DNA of 64,000 nucleotides from Robertmurraya sp047302285 (GCF_047302285.1 NZ_CP154845.1:2790001-2854000), one strand, 5' to 3'. Numbered from the stretch's first letter, positions 26,178-35,943 are shown. The notes: a model not told the origin generated them from the sequence alone. Program-made: numbers and translations.

Positions 26178-26201
26178 AAAAAGAGAGGCATTGCCTCTCT
26201 T
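26178..26201 (-). terminator. Terminator of ymfJ
   Basis: An 8-bp perfect stem (26182-26189 with 26193-26200), 3-base loop and TTTTT on the minus strand. Confidence 0.9.
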
Positions 26202-26217
26202 CTGAAAAATATTGATT

Positions 26218-26475
26218 TTAAGCATTTCCATTGTTTTGTACTAATTTAACCATTACATTTGCAATCGCATGCTGCTCTTCAGGAGTAGCAACAGACCAAA
26301 GATCTGATAAAATTCTTTCTTGCTCGTTCTTTGGGTCCACTTGCTTTGCTAAGTAATCCCCAACTTGATAAGCAATATCACTAATAACCTGTTGATTCAC
26401 GCCTTCACCTTGAGCCTGATGTAGTCGATCTCCTAAAAAGTCTTTCCATTGGTTCCAATTATCAAGTACAGACAT
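26218..26475 (-). CDS. ymfJ: YmfJ (DUF3243) protein
   Basis: An 85-residue acidic helical protein of unknown function, conserved at this place in Bacillus: MSVLDNWNQWKDFLGDRLHQA and DIAYQVGDYLAKQVDPKNEQER are typical. AGGAGG-type site upstream; own terminator downstream. Confidence 0.9.
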   Translation of the reverse strand: MSVLDNWNQWKDFLGDRLHQAQGEGVNQQVISDIAYQVGDYLAKQVDPKNEQERILSDLWSVATPEEQHAIANVMVKLVQNNGNA

Positions 26476-26562
26476 AAAATAACCTCCTTAAATGTATTAC
26501 GTGGTTATTTTGCATACTTGAAAAGAATCTTATACATGGTTTACATCTTTTTCATGCAAAAT

Positions 26563-27285
26563 TCACATATACCAACCGCCATTGACCGCAATAATCTGGC
26601 CAGTAATATATGCTGAACGTTCGGATAGAAGAAATGAAACTGTATCGGCAATATGTTCAGGTTTTCCCAATTGCCCCATCGGAATTTCCTCAGCTATGCT
26701 CTCAAGTTCATCATCTGAAAAAGTCGTAACCATCGGAGTTTTAATCGCCCCTGGAGCGATCCCATTAACCCTAATACCATTAAGGGCCACTTCTTTACTC
26801 AATGCTTTCACAAAGGAAATTTGTGCACCCTTTACGGTTGAATAAGCAACTTCACACGCTGCTCCCGTTTGCCCCCAAATAGAAGAAATAACTATGACAT
26901 TTCCACTTTTTTTCGTCAGCATTTTAGGCAATAGTTCCTTCGTAATCAACATTGGGCTCGTGACATGTGTCGTAATTAATTTTTCTGCCTCTTCTTCTTC
27001 TAAGTCAACGAGAAGACCGTATTGGCTCATGCCACTATTATGGATAATCACATCAATAGAGAAAATATGAGACACGAGTTTTTGGTAACCATGACGTGAG
27101 GACAAATCCGCTTGTATCGGGACATACTCCCCATTAAAACCCGACAGTTCCTCCATCAACTGTTGAATAGACTCTTTATTTTTATAATAGTGCAAGTAAA
27201 GATTATAGCCTTCTTTCGCTAAATTGCGAGCGATCGCACGCCCAATTCCCCCACTTGCTCCAGTAACTAATGCATATTTTTTCAT
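26563..27285 (-). CDS. ymfI: SDR oxidoreductase YmfI, EF-P 5-aminopentanone reductase
   Basis: 240-residue short-chain dehydrogenase with the NADP-binding TGASGGIGRAIA (about 7-18), catalytic Ser in VISSIWG, and Tyr-x3-Lys in AYSTVKGA. In B. subtilis YmfI reduces the 5-aminopentanone group on Lys32 of elongation factor P; I assign this from gene place (between ymfH and ymfJ), since the fold alone would also fit a FabG-like reductase. Confidence 0.88.
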   Translation of the reverse strand: MKKYALVTGASGGIGRAIARNLAKEGYNLYLHYYKNKESIQQLMEELSGFNGEYVPIQADLSSRHGYQKLVSHIFSIDVIIHNSGMSQYGLLVDLEEEEAEKLITTHVTSPMLITKELLPKMLTKKSGNVIVISSIWGQTGAACEVAYSTVKGAQISFVKALSKEVALNGIRVNGIAPGAIKTPMVTTFSDDELESIAEEIPMGQLGKPEHIADTVSFLLSERSAYITGQIIAVNGGWYM

Positions 27286-27327
27286 GAAAAACTCCTACCT
27301 ACTCCCTGAACAATAAAAAAGGCGCGG

Positions 27328-28617
27328 TTAATTCTTTTTTGGTACCACTTGACAAACAGATAAACGTTCTTCAGAGATAAACTCATTAGCCACTCTTTGA
27401 ACATCTTCAATCGTAATTTTTTCTAGTGTTGGGACCACATCAAAGAGATCCATCTCATTGAATGCATAGCGTGTAAACTGATTAGCAATGAATTCAGGTG
27501 AGTTTACCGCCCGTAAAAATCCACCGATCTTCTTCTTCTTCGTTCTTTCTAACATTTCTTCGGTTAAACCACCATCTTTAGCGGCAAAAAGCATCCCCTT
27601 TAATCTTTCAACTAATTGCTCTGGATTGCTTGTATCTCCACCAATCATCGCAAAGCCAAAGCCATATTCTTGTGTGTAATCATAGGAAAATGTATCATCA
27701 ATTAACCCATCATTATACAACTTGTCATAATTGGTCGAGCTTTTTCCAAAAAGCATATCTAATAAAACATTTGTCGTTAACTCATTTTTAAGCATCTCCA
27801 TACCGCTTTGGTCATCGTGAAGGGCCTTAACCCCGAGTAAACATTTCGGCGTTTGTACATTCATTTCAAGAACTTTCTTTACTTCGTTCGCTTCTTTGAT
27901 TTCAGGTTCAAATTGACGCTTTATTTCTGACTGTGCTTCAAACGGCTTTCTCTCCTGATTCTCTTTAATTTGATTCATGATTTTCTTAACGTCAACAGGG
28001 CCGACAACAAATAACAGCATATTGCTCGGATGATAAAAGGTGTTATAACATTCATACAGCATATCTTTCGTGATATGAGAAATCGATTCGATCGTACCAG
28101 CGATGTCAATTTTAACAGGATGGTTTTGATAGAGATTATCGATTAAACCAAAATATAAACGCCAATCTGGATTATCATCATACATCGTGATTTCTTGACC
28201 GATAATTCCTTTTTCCTTCTCCACTGTCTTTTCTGTAAAATATGGTTCTTGGACAAAATCCATTAATGTCTCTAAGTTTAGTTCCACATCAGACGTACTG
28301 GAAAATAGATAGGCTGTTCTTGTGAAAGATGTAAAGGCATTGGCGGATGCACCTTGGCGACTAAATTGCTGAAAGACATCGCCATCTTCCTTTTCAAACA
28401 GCTTATGCTCTAAAAAGTGGGCAATTCCATCTGGCACCTTTACATATTCATCCTTACCGAGAGGAATGAAATGATTATCAACAGACCCATACTTTGTCGT
28501 AAAGGTTGCATACGTTTTATTAAATCCCTTCTTCGGGAGGATATAGACGTCTAACCCATTCGCTAATTTCTCATAATAGAGCTCTTCTTGTAATTGCTCG
28601 AATGTAATTTTCTCCAT
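27328..28617 (-). CDS. ymfH: M16-family zinc metallopeptidase YmfH
   Basis: 429 residues with the inverted zinc motif HFLEH (in GIAHFLEHKLFEKE, about residue 67) and a downstream EKGIIGQEI with the third ligand. Active partner in the YmfF/YmfH pair. Its ATG overlaps the ymfF stop (TAATG), so the two are translated together and probably form one enzyme. The substrate is unknown; related AlbF/AlbE proteins process a bacteriocin. Confidence 0.92.
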   Translation of the reverse strand: MEKITFEQLQEELYYEKLANGLDVYILPKKGFNKTYATFTTKYGSVDNHFIPLGKDEYVKVPDGIAHFLEHKLFEKEDGDVFQQFSRQGASANAFTSFTRTAYLFSSTSDVELNLETLMDFVQEPYFTEKTVEKEKGIIGQEITMYDDNPDWRLYFGLIDNLYQNHPVKIDIAGTIESISHITKDMLYECYNTFYHPSNMLLFVVGPVDVKKIMNQIKENQERKPFEAQSEIKRQFEPEIKEANEVKKVLEMNVQTPKCLLGVKALHDDQSGMEMLKNELTTNVLLDMLFGKSSTNYDKLYNDGLIDDTFSYDYTQEYGFGFAMIGGDTSNPEQLVERLKGMLFAAKDGGLTEEMLERTKKKKIGGFLRAVNSPEFIANQFTRYAFNEMDLFDVVPTLEKITIEDVQRVANEFISEERLSVCQVVPKKN

Positions 28618-29897
28618 TATTTAGCCACCTCCTGTCCCGTTAAAAAGTAAACCGTATCAAGTTGAATTTTCTGAGCTACTTGAACGATATCTTCTTTTGT
28701 CGTTTGATCCATCTGGTCCATCCAGTAATCCAATGAAATTTCTTCGTGTGAAACAACATTATGATAAAGAACTTCAACCATTCCTCTTGCTGTGTCAATC
28801 GTTTCCAGCATTTGGTTGCGAATGACTGCCTTCGTTTGTGACAATTCTTGATCGGAAAAATCGCCGTTTTTCATAGCCGTCATTTGTTCATTGATAATCG
28901 TTACTGCCTGCTCATAATTTTTATGCTCTATCCCTGACATAACCATCATTAAGCCTTTATGGCTTTCAAGGCGACTAGCTGCATAATAGGCTAAGCTTGC
29001 TTTTTCACGGACATTAATAAATAGTTTAGAATGAGAAAAGCCACCGTACATTCCATTTAAAACTTGAAGAGCATAATAGTCCTCATCCCCATAGAGGACA
29101 TTAGTCCGAAAACCGATATTCAGCTTCCCTTGCTTCACATCTTGTACTTCATTGATTGTTTTGACTTCACGCTCGGCAGTTACCTCGCTCCTCTCAATGA
29201 GCTTTGGTGAACGTGGGGTAAATTTCATTTTTTCCTCGGCTATTGAAGCAACCTCTTCTTCTGAAACATCGCCGATGATATATAAATCCATTTCATCTTC
29301 AGCAAATGCCTTCTTATAATAGGAATATAAGCTTTCAGCTGTGATCCCATCGACTTCATCCATTTCCCCATGAACGTGGAGGGCATATCTTTCTCCTTTA
29401 CACATTTCTTCCACTAATCTTGTACTGGAGTATTTCATTTTATCATCATAACTAGACTGAATTCTTTGTTTATGGGTACGCTTTTCCTTTTCAACAGTCT
29501 CCTGCTCAAATGCTTCATTTGTAACATTGGGATTCAATAATATTTCTGATAAAAATTCTAGACCTATCTTCAATAATGGCGTTTTATCTGATAAGAATTT
29601 TTCATTTGCCATTTCAAGAGCAAAACTGATGACATGATAATCACCCTTTTTTGCTAGATCAACATAGAAGCTAGCCCCATATAGTTCATCTAAATAAGCT
29701 CTCAACTCGGTTGATGTAGGATATGTTTTTGAATTGCTTTGTAACACATAAGGTAATAATGCACGTAGTGTGACGTCATCCTTACTTAAAGGTGCCTTCA
29801 TCTTCCAAACAAGTGTGTTTGTTTTGTACTTTTCCGTTTTAACTATATGAAGATTGTAGCCTTGCATTTCTTTAACCGATTCCGAAATTACTGCCAT
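28617..29897 (-). CDS. ymfF: M16-family protein YmfF, lacks the zinc motif
   Basis: 426 residues from the ATG at 29897, which AGGAGG precedes by six bases; the frame extends upstream but without a site. The M16 fold is recognisable (LRAYLDELYGASFYVDLAKKGDYHVISFALE, FINVREKASLAYYA), yet no HxxEH occurs in the N-terminal half. By analogy with paired M16 enzymes it is the non-catalytic half that completes the chamber with YmfH. Confidence 0.91.
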   Translation of the reverse strand: MAVISESVKEMQGYNLHIVKTEKYKTNTLVWKMKAPLSKDDVTLRALLPYVLQSNSKTYPTSTELRAYLDELYGASFYVDLAKKGDYHVISFALEMANEKFLSDKTPLLKIGLEFLSEILLNPNVTNEAFEQETVEKEKRTHKQRIQSSYDDKMKYSSTRLVEEMCKGERYALHVHGEMDEVDGITAESLYSYYKKAFAEDEMDLYIIGDVSEEEVASIAEEKMKFTPRSPKLIERSEVTAEREVKTINEVQDVKQGKLNIGFRTNVLYGDEDYYALQVLNGMYGGFSHSKLFINVREKASLAYYAASRLESHKGLMMVMSGIEHKNYEQAVTIINEQMTAMKNGDFSDQELSQTKAVIRNQMLETIDTARGMVEVLYHNVVSHEEISLDYWMDQMDQTTKEDIVQVAQKIQLDTVYFLTGQEVAK

Positions 29898-30030
29898 ATA
29901 TTCATCCTCCTTAGCATCAAGCATACTCCTTACTTATCATACCCAATATTATTCCTTAACTTTTCAAGAAGTTATTTCTACTATACCTTGCCGCTATTTT
30001 CCATTTCAAGTAGTAGACAAGCATCGGATC

Positions 30031-30057
30031 AAAAAAGACCTGACAAATGTCAGGTCT
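30031..30057 (-). terminator. Terminator of the nup operon
   Basis: A 9-bp perfect stem (30036-30044 with 30049-30057), 4-base loop and TTTTTT on the minus strand, twelve bases after nupQ. Confidence 0.92.
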
Positions 30058-30068
30058 ACTATCGTAAA

Positions 30069-31028
30069 TTAACGATGGCCTTTTACATATGGTATGCCAG
30101 AAGCCTTTGGTGCATCTGCACGTCCAACGAAACCGGTTAGTGCTAAAATGGTTAGCACATATGGTGCAATAATTAAAAATACAGACGGTATATTTTGAAG
30201 CAATGGAATTTGTGCGCCTGTAATACTTAAGGAAGTAGCAAATCCAAAGAATAATGCCGCTCCCATCGCCCCCATTGGGTGCCATTTACCAAAGATCATC
30301 GCAGCTAAAGCCAAGAATCCTTGACCGGCAATCGTATGACTTGTAAAGTTCCCCGAGATAGATAGTGCATATACTGAACCACCAATACCGGCGAAAACAC
30401 CAGATAATACAACACCAATATAACGCATGCGATTAACATTGATCCCCATCGTGTCAGCAGCCATTGGGTGCTCACCAACGGAACGAAGACGTAAACCGAA
30501 TGGAGTTTTAAAGATGATATACCATACTAAAATGGCAAAGATAATGGCAATATAGGATGTATAAGGAATACGCGAAAAGAATATGTCACCAATAACAGGA
30601 ATATCAGATAAAAATGGGACATCTTCTTTATTAATACGGTAATCAACAAAATCAGTTTGCCCTTTATTGTAAATTCTTCTGATTAAAAAAAGAGTCAGTC
30701 CAGCGGCTAACATATTAATCGCTACACCTGATACCGTTTGATCTGCGCGAAACGTAATACTTGCAACAGCATGTATAAGAGAGAATATCCCTGAAGCAAT
30801 CGCTGCAACGGCGATCGCAATCCACGGAGCTGCAGCACCAACACTGTCTTGAAGAGTCAAAGTTGTAACGACACCTGCAAATGCTCCAAAAAGCATAAGT
30901 CCTTCAAGTCCAATATTAACAACACCTGAGCGCTCACTCATTACTCCACCAAGAGCTGTAAAAATAAGAGGGGCAGCTGTATACAACGTAGCGGGAATAA
31001 TAATCACCAAAATATCTAAAAAGCTCAT
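30069..31028 (-). CDS. nupQ: Nucleoside ABC transporter permease NupQ
   Basis: 319-residue membrane permease of the BMP-type nucleoside importer, eight to nine spans; typical GGVMSERSGVVNIGLEGLMLFGAFAGV near the N-terminus and GVFAGIGGSVYALS. It begins one base after the nupP stop and is the last gene of nupNOPQ. In B. subtilis the system takes up guanosine. Confidence 0.92.
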   Translation of the reverse strand: MSFLDILVIIIPATLYTAAPLIFTALGGVMSERSGVVNIGLEGLMLFGAFAGVVTTLTLQDSVGAAAPWIAIAVAAIASGIFSLIHAVASITFRADQTVSGVAINMLAAGLTLFLIRRIYNKGQTDFVDYRINKEDVPFLSDIPVIGDIFFSRIPYTSYIAIIFAILVWYIIFKTPFGLRLRSVGEHPMAADTMGINVNRMRYIGVVLSGVFAGIGGSVYALSISGNFTSHTIAGQGFLALAAMIFGKWHPMGAMGAALFFGFATSLSITGAQIPLLQNIPSVFLIIAPYVLTILALTGFVGRADAPKASGIPYVKGHR

Positions 31029-31029
31029 G

Positions 31030-32088
31030 TTATTTCCCCTCCTTGCTAAAGCGTGTTAAAATCAAGCGAATGAGATAGCTTGATGCAACAAAGAAAATAA
31101 TTAATGCAATGATAATTTCAACAACCTCTGAAGGGACGTTCGCATTGAAATTCATTTGTGGAGCGGCTGTATTTAAACCACCGAATAAAACGCCGGCAAC
31201 AATGATTCCAAATGGATTATTTGCACCTAGAAGAGCGACCGCGATTCCATCAAAGCCTGTCCCCGTAAATGCGGAAAGTACTGTCATATTTTGGAATGTT
31301 CCCAAACCTTCCATCGCTCCGGCAATCCCTGCAAATCCGCCCGAGATCGTCATCGAAAGAACAATATTTTTGGAAACATTCATGCCAGCATATTGAGAAG
31401 CATGACGGTTAAATCCGACTGCTTTAAGCTCGTAACCTGTTGTTGTTTTCTCTAAAATGAACCACATAATAATCGCCATTAGAATAGCGGCCAAAATTCC
31501 CCAGTGGAGACGAGAACCATCCGTTAAATCAGATAAAAATCCAGACGATAGTGAAGCTGATTCTTGAATCTTATAAGACTTCTCATTACCAGCGTATAAG
31601 TATCTTTTAATAATATCTGCTGTAGTGTATAAGGCAACATAGTTTAACATGATTGTGACGATAACTTCATGGACTTTAAATCGTGCTTTCAAAAATCCAG
31701 GAATCATTCCCCATATTCCACCTGCGATAGCTGCAGCTAAAATAGCTACAGGAATATGAATAATCGTCGGCAAATTAAATGCATATCCAACATAAACAGA
31801 GGCTAGCCAACCAACTAACAATTGCCCTTCAACCCCGATGTTAAATAAACCTGTTTTAAAAGCGAAGCCAACCGCTAGTCCAGCTAGTATTAGTGGTGAA
31901 GCAGCTCGAATCATTTCTCCGATATTTTTAGGACTTCCAAACATCCCTTGAAATAGAGCACTAAAGCCTGATACAGGATCGTAACCACCCATTAACATGA
32001 TGATTGCTCCCACAAGCATTCCTAAAATGGCTGAAAAAATTGGTACTACAATATTAAATAACTTGTCATTTTTGAGGAGCTTTTGCAT
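31030..32088 (-). CDS. nupP: Nucleoside ABC transporter permease NupP
   Basis: 352 residues, paired with NupQ. Marks are AGLAVGFAFKTGLFNIGVEGQLLVG and GGFAGIAGAMEGLGTF. The ATG overlaps the nupO stop (TAATG). Confidence 0.92.
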   Translation of the reverse strand: MQKLLKNDKLFNIVVPIFSAILGMLVGAIIMLMGGYDPVSGFSALFQGMFGSPKNIGEMIRAASPLILAGLAVGFAFKTGLFNIGVEGQLLVGWLASVYVGYAFNLPTIIHIPVAILAAAIAGGIWGMIPGFLKARFKVHEVIVTIMLNYVALYTTADIIKRYLYAGNEKSYKIQESASLSSGFLSDLTDGSRLHWGILAAILMAIIMWFILEKTTTGYELKAVGFNRHASQYAGMNVSKNIVLSMTISGGFAGIAGAMEGLGTFQNMTVLSAFTGTGFDGIAVALLGANNPFGIIVAGVLFGGLNTAAPQMNFNANVPSEVVEIIIALIIFFVASSYLIRLILTRFSKEGK

Positions 32089-33614
32089 TATGAAACACCT
32101 TCTCTTTCTCTCTTACCACCAGCCATTAATAGCCCTAACTCCTGCTCCGTAGTTTCTTTAGGGTCTACTACATCAACGATTTTACCTTCGTAAATAACGG
32201 CTATTCTATCACTTAAATTCATGATCTCATCAAGTTCAAACGAAATTAACAGCACGGCTCTACCTTTGTCTCTTTCCTCAATTAGCTTAGAATGAATAAA
32301 TTCTATTGCCCCAACATCTAATCCCCTTGTTGGCTGAGCAGCTATTAACAAGCTTGGACTACGGTCTACCTCTCTCGCAATAATGGCCTTCTGCTGGTTA
32401 CCACCAGATAAGGCACGCGCAGGAGTATACTCTGAAGGTGTTCGAACATCGTATTCGGCGATTAATGCCTTTGCCTTCTCATAGATCTTGTTATAATTTA
32501 GAATTCCAGAATTCGAGTATGGTTTTTGATAATAGGTTTGTAACACGATATTTTCACCAACTGAATAATCTAGCACTAATCCGTGCTTATGACGATCCTC
32601 GGGAATATGTCCAATCCCAGTTTCAGTTATTTTGCGCGTTGACAAATGAGATGTTTCCTTGCCATTTATTTTGATGACGCCAGATTTTATCTTTCTAAGA
32701 CCAGTAATTCCCTCAATAAGTTCTGATTGACCGTTTCCATCAACACCGGCAATTCCTAAAATTTCTCCAGCTTTGACGTCTAAGTCAAGGCCATTAACAC
32801 TTGGAATATTTCTCGCATCTGTGACGGTTAAATCCTTGATTTCTAAAACAATTTCCTTTGGCTGGGCCTGCTCTTTGTCGACTTTAAAATGAACTTCACG
32901 ACCTACCATTAACGCTGCTAACTCATCTGGATTCGTTTCCGAAACATTAACTGTTCCGATTCCTTTTCCTTTACGTATAACGGTACAGCGGTCACACACT
33001 TCCATGATTTCTTTTAGTTTGTGCGTAATTAAAATGATTGATTTCCCTTCAGCAACAAGCTTGCCCATGATTTGGATAAGCTCTTTAATTTCCTGGGGTG
33101 TTAACACGGCTGTTGGTTCATCAAAAATTAGAATTTCTGCACCACGGTATAAAGTCTTCAGAATTTCAACCCTTTGCTGCATTCCAACTGAAATATCTTC
33201 AATTTTTGCATAGGGATCAACAGCTAAGCCATATCTCTTTGAAAGTTCTTCAACTTTCTTTGCCGCATCTTTAATATTGATTTTCCCTGCTTTTGTAGGC
33301 TCGCTGCCTAGAATAATGTTTTCTGTTACCGTAAAATTATGAACTAACATAAAATGCTGATGCACCATGCCTATTCCTAAACGGTTTGCTACATTTGGAT
33401 CGGTAATATTCACAGGCTGACCCTTAACCTTTATTTCTCCCTTTTCCGGTTGATATAAACCGAAAAGAACATTCATCAAGGTTGATTTCCCTGCACCATT
33501 TTCACCAAGTAAAGCGTGTATTTCCCCCTGCTTTACTTGTAAGGTAATATTATCGTTCGCAACGATGCCTGGAAACTCTTTTCGAATGCCATTCATTTCG
33601 ATTACGTATTCCAC
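32088..33614 (-). CDS. nupO: Nucleoside ABC transporter ATPase NupO
   Basis: 508 residues with two ABC domains. The first has Walker A GENGAGKSTL, ISVGMQQRVEILK signature and EILIFDEPTAVLT; the second has GVDGNGQSEL in place of a canonical Walker A and ALSGGNQQKAIIARE signature, as is usual for the sugar/nucleoside two-domain ATPases. GGGAG lies eight bases before the GTG at 33614; the in-frame GTG at 33623 overlaps that site. Confidence 0.93.
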   Translation of the reverse strand: MEYVIEMNGIRKEFPGIVANDNITLQVKQGEIHALLGENGAGKSTLMNVLFGLYQPEKGEIKVKGQPVNITDPNVANRLGIGMVHQHFMLVHNFTVTENIILGSEPTKAGKINIKDAAKKVEELSKRYGLAVDPYAKIEDISVGMQQRVEILKTLYRGAEILIFDEPTAVLTPQEIKELIQIMGKLVAEGKSIILITHKLKEIMEVCDRCTVIRKGKGIGTVNVSETNPDELAALMVGREVHFKVDKEQAQPKEIVLEIKDLTVTDARNIPSVNGLDLDVKAGEILGIAGVDGNGQSELIEGITGLRKIKSGVIKINGKETSHLSTRKITETGIGHIPEDRHKHGLVLDYSVGENIVLQTYYQKPYSNSGILNYNKIYEKAKALIAEYDVRTPSEYTPARALSGGNQQKAIIAREVDRSPSLLIAAQPTRGLDVGAIEFIHSKLIEERDKGRAVLLISFELDEIMNLSDRIAVIYEGKIVDVVDPKETTEQELGLLMAGGKREREGVS

Positions 33615-33756
33615 CAATATCACTCCCTATTTGAATGGAAATAATTATCATGATTAGATCCTTTTAAACAACAATCGATTTTCAAACGTGCAACTTCATT
33701 CATTCGAACATGAGTATCAATAATATTATGTACGTGATCATCTGGTTGTTTATTGG

Positions 33757-33793
33757 CTCATTTATTCTACAGACAGTCTATAGAATAAATGAG
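33757..33793. repeat. AT-rich 37-bp near-perfect palindrome between nupN and nupO
   Basis: Arms of 18 bp (33757-33774 and 33776-33793) match at 17 positions around one base. Flanks TGTTTATTGG and ACAATAACA also nearly pair, so the hairpin may reach about 26 bp. No T tail. Possibly an mRNA-stabilising hairpin between the abundant binding protein and the transporter genes, or the trace of a mobile palindromic repeat. Confidence 0.75.
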
Positions 33794-33837
33794 ACAATAA
33801 CATGTAATTCTTTCCAGCGAACGGTATACGGAAAAGT

Positions 33838-33872
33838 AAGGCTAGTGAGTGTTTCCACTAGCCTTAACTTTT
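33838..33872. terminator. Hairpin behind nupN, partial terminator
   Basis: A perfect 10-bp stem (33838-33847 with 33856-33865), loop 8. The best T run (TTTTTTT) is on the plus strand; on the minus strand ACTTTTCC follows. It may let part of the nupN transcripts end before nupOPQ. Confidence 0.6.
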
Positions 33873-33880
33873 TTTACATT

Positions 33881-34984
33881 TTATAAAGAAGCTTCGAATG
33901 CTTCAAATTCTTCATCAGTTTTAGGTACTTCAATTTCCCCATTAAGGATCTTTTGCTTGAATTCTTCAACCAAATCAAGTGCTTCTTGGCTAACGTTTTC
34001 AGTTGTAGGAGCAATTCCTACGCCCTCTTCAGCAAGTCCAAATACGGTTTCTTTTCCACCTGGGAAGTTTCCATCTAATGCCATTTTAGAAATTTCATAT
34101 ACAGCATTATCAACACGCTTAACCATTGAAGTTAATGTTACGTTTTCTGGAAGGCCTTCTTCATGTTGGTCACGGTCTACACCAATAACCCATACATCTT
34201 CACCGTTAGCTTTACGGTTCTTCGCTTCAGTGAATACACCGTTTCCTGTTCCACCAGCAGCATGATAAATAATGTCAACGCCACCACTGTACATAGTTGA
34301 TGCGATGCTTGTACCGTTTTCTGGCTTGTTAAAGTCACCAGCATATTGAGAAACAACTTCAATTGTAGGATCAACTGATTTAACACCAGCTTTAAAGCCG
34401 TTTTCAAACTTCTTGATTAGTGGAGAGTCAACTCCTCCAACAAATCCAAGTTTCTTTGATTGTGTATGCTTTGCAGCAATTACCCCAACTAAGAACGAAC
34501 CAGTATGCTCGTCAAACGTAACGTTAGCTACGTTATTTAACCAAACTGTTTCAAAGTTCTCATCTGATAAAAGGCTATCGATTAAAGCAAAATGTGCATT
34601 TTCGTTTTGTTCTGCAGATGTTTGTACAGCATCCTCAAGTAAGAATCCTGCAGCAAACGTTACATCAAAACCATTTTCAGCAAATTGACTTAAATTCGGG
34701 ATATAATCTGCTTCTTTTTCTGATTGAAGGTAACGGTAACCTTCATTTTCTGTTAGTCCTTCTTCTTCAGCAAACTTTTTTAAACCTTCCCAAGCAGATT
34801 GGTTAAATGATTTATCATCTACCCCACCAGTGTCAGTTACAAGACCTACTTTGAAGTCTGGAGCTTCTGTTGCAGTTCCTCCATCTCCGCCGCCTTGTTC
34901 TTCATCTTTGTTTCCACAAGCACCTAAGATTGTTCCTGCAGCAAGTACGAGTGATAAAGCTAATCCAAATTTACGCTTTTTCAA
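33881..34984 (-). CDS. nupN: Nucleoside-binding lipoprotein, BMP family
   Basis: 367-residue binding protein of the importer. Signal MKKRKFGLALSLVLAAGTI with lipobox LGAC and Cys23, then a Gly/Glu-rich linker. The BMP domain starts with FKVGLVTDTGGVDDKSFNQSAWEGLKKF and includes DIIYHAAGGTGNGVFTEA and WVIGVDRDQ. Known family ligand: purine nucleosides. It follows ymfC by 56 bases. Confidence 0.94.
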   Translation of the reverse strand: MKKRKFGLALSLVLAAGTILGACGNKDEEQGGGDGGTATEAPDFKVGLVTDTGGVDDKSFNQSAWEGLKKFAEEEGLTENEGYRYLQSEKEADYIPNLSQFAENGFDVTFAAGFLLEDAVQTSAEQNENAHFALIDSLLSDENFETVWLNNVANVTFDEHTGSFLVGVIAAKHTQSKKLGFVGGVDSPLIKKFENGFKAGVKSVDPTIEVVSQYAGDFNKPENGTSIASTMYSGGVDIIYHAAGGTGNGVFTEAKNRKANGEDVWVIGVDRDQHEEGLPENVTLTSMVKRVDNAVYEISKMALDGNFPGGKETVFGLAEEGVGIAPTTENVSQEALDLVEEFKQKILNGEIEVPKTDEEFEAFEASL

Positions 34985-35040
34985 GGTTTGTACCCCCTAT
35001 ATATTTGATTTAGTAGATTAACATCTGGGACTCATTCAGC

Positions 35041-35766
35041 TTATATTCTTTTTCTCAAGACATGGAAGCTAAATTTGTCTGCTCGAAAGTAATTGACCGA
35101 ATACAGAATAGGTTCGTCTTTTTCATCGAAATGCATTTGCTTTAATACAAGCAACGCTGTTTCCGGGTCACATTCTAGTATGGGTGAAATTCGTTCATGA
35201 TATCCAAGCGGTTCAATTTCTGCAATTGCATATGTAATTTTTCTCTGTGCAGTCTCTTCTAAAACATGGAAAATCGATTCCTTCTCATGAGAAAAGGTTT
35301 TCGGTAAATAACGATGTGGTACATGGTCCACGCAATAGACGACTGGTTCTCCGTTTGCAGTACGAACTCTTTCCATCACAAAAATTTCATCATCCTCAGA
35401 ACATGAAAATCGACGAACATCCTCTTCGGTTGCACTTTGAGTATCTGAGCTTAGAAAAATGGTACCAGGCTTCATTCCGACTTGAACAATCATATTTGTG
35501 ACGCTATTAAGTTGTTCAATTCCAGAAGAAAACAAAGGTTTAGCATTGACGAATGTCCCCACCCCATGGCGACGGATGATCACATTCTCCTCTTCAAGAA
35601 TCCGCAGTGCTTCTCTTAGTGTTGCCCTACTAACTCCTAAAAGCTTGGCAAGGTCAAATTCAGAGGGCAGCTGTTCTTTCTCTTTATAGATTCCTTTTTC
35701 GATATCCTGCTTAATCCGATCAATCACCTGTAAATATAAATGTCTGTTATCTGATTTGATGGACAT
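35041..35766 (-). CDS. ymfC: GntR-family regulator YmfC (UTRA domain)
   Basis: 241-residue regulator, probably of the adjacent nup genes and itself. An N-terminal winged helix (YLQVIDRIKQDIEKGIYKEKEQLPSEFDLAKLLGVSRATLREALRILEEE...) and a UTRA ligand-binding domain from about residue 80. GGGGG lies eight bases before the ATG at 35766, preferred over an in-frame TTG 15 bases upstream. A perfect palindrome at 35797-35814 lies upstream and may be its operator. Confidence 0.93.
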   Translation of the reverse strand: MSIKSDNRHLYLQVIDRIKQDIEKGIYKEKEQLPSEFDLAKLLGVSRATLREALRILEEENVIIRRHGVGTFVNAKPLFSSGIEQLNSVTNMIVQVGMKPGTIFLSSDTQSATEEDVRRFSCSEDDEIFVMERVRTANGEPVVYCVDHVPHRYLPKTFSHEKESIFHVLEETAQRKITYAIAEIEPLGYHERISPILECDPETALLVLKQMHFDEKDEPILYSVNYFRADKFSFHVLRKRI

Positions 35767-35796
35767 CTTTGCTTCCCCCAACCAATTTTCTCCAAG

Positions 35797-35814
35797 ACAT
35801 CAGACCTCTGATGT
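35797..35814. promoter_or_regulatory. Palindromic operator candidate upstream of ymfC
   Basis: ACATCAGACCTCTGATGT: two perfect 8-bp arms around CC, 31 bp before the start and next to a TATACA box. Size and symmetry fit a GntR operator. Confidence 0.6.
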
Positions 35815-35943
35815 ATAATCATTCCTACTAATCGAAAATACTATACCATTTTTCAAGTCATAAATAAATAGAGAAAGACAAGATTCTACAAATTTTACGT
35901 CAGAAATATTTACAAAGCTCAGCATTGATAAATACTTACAACC

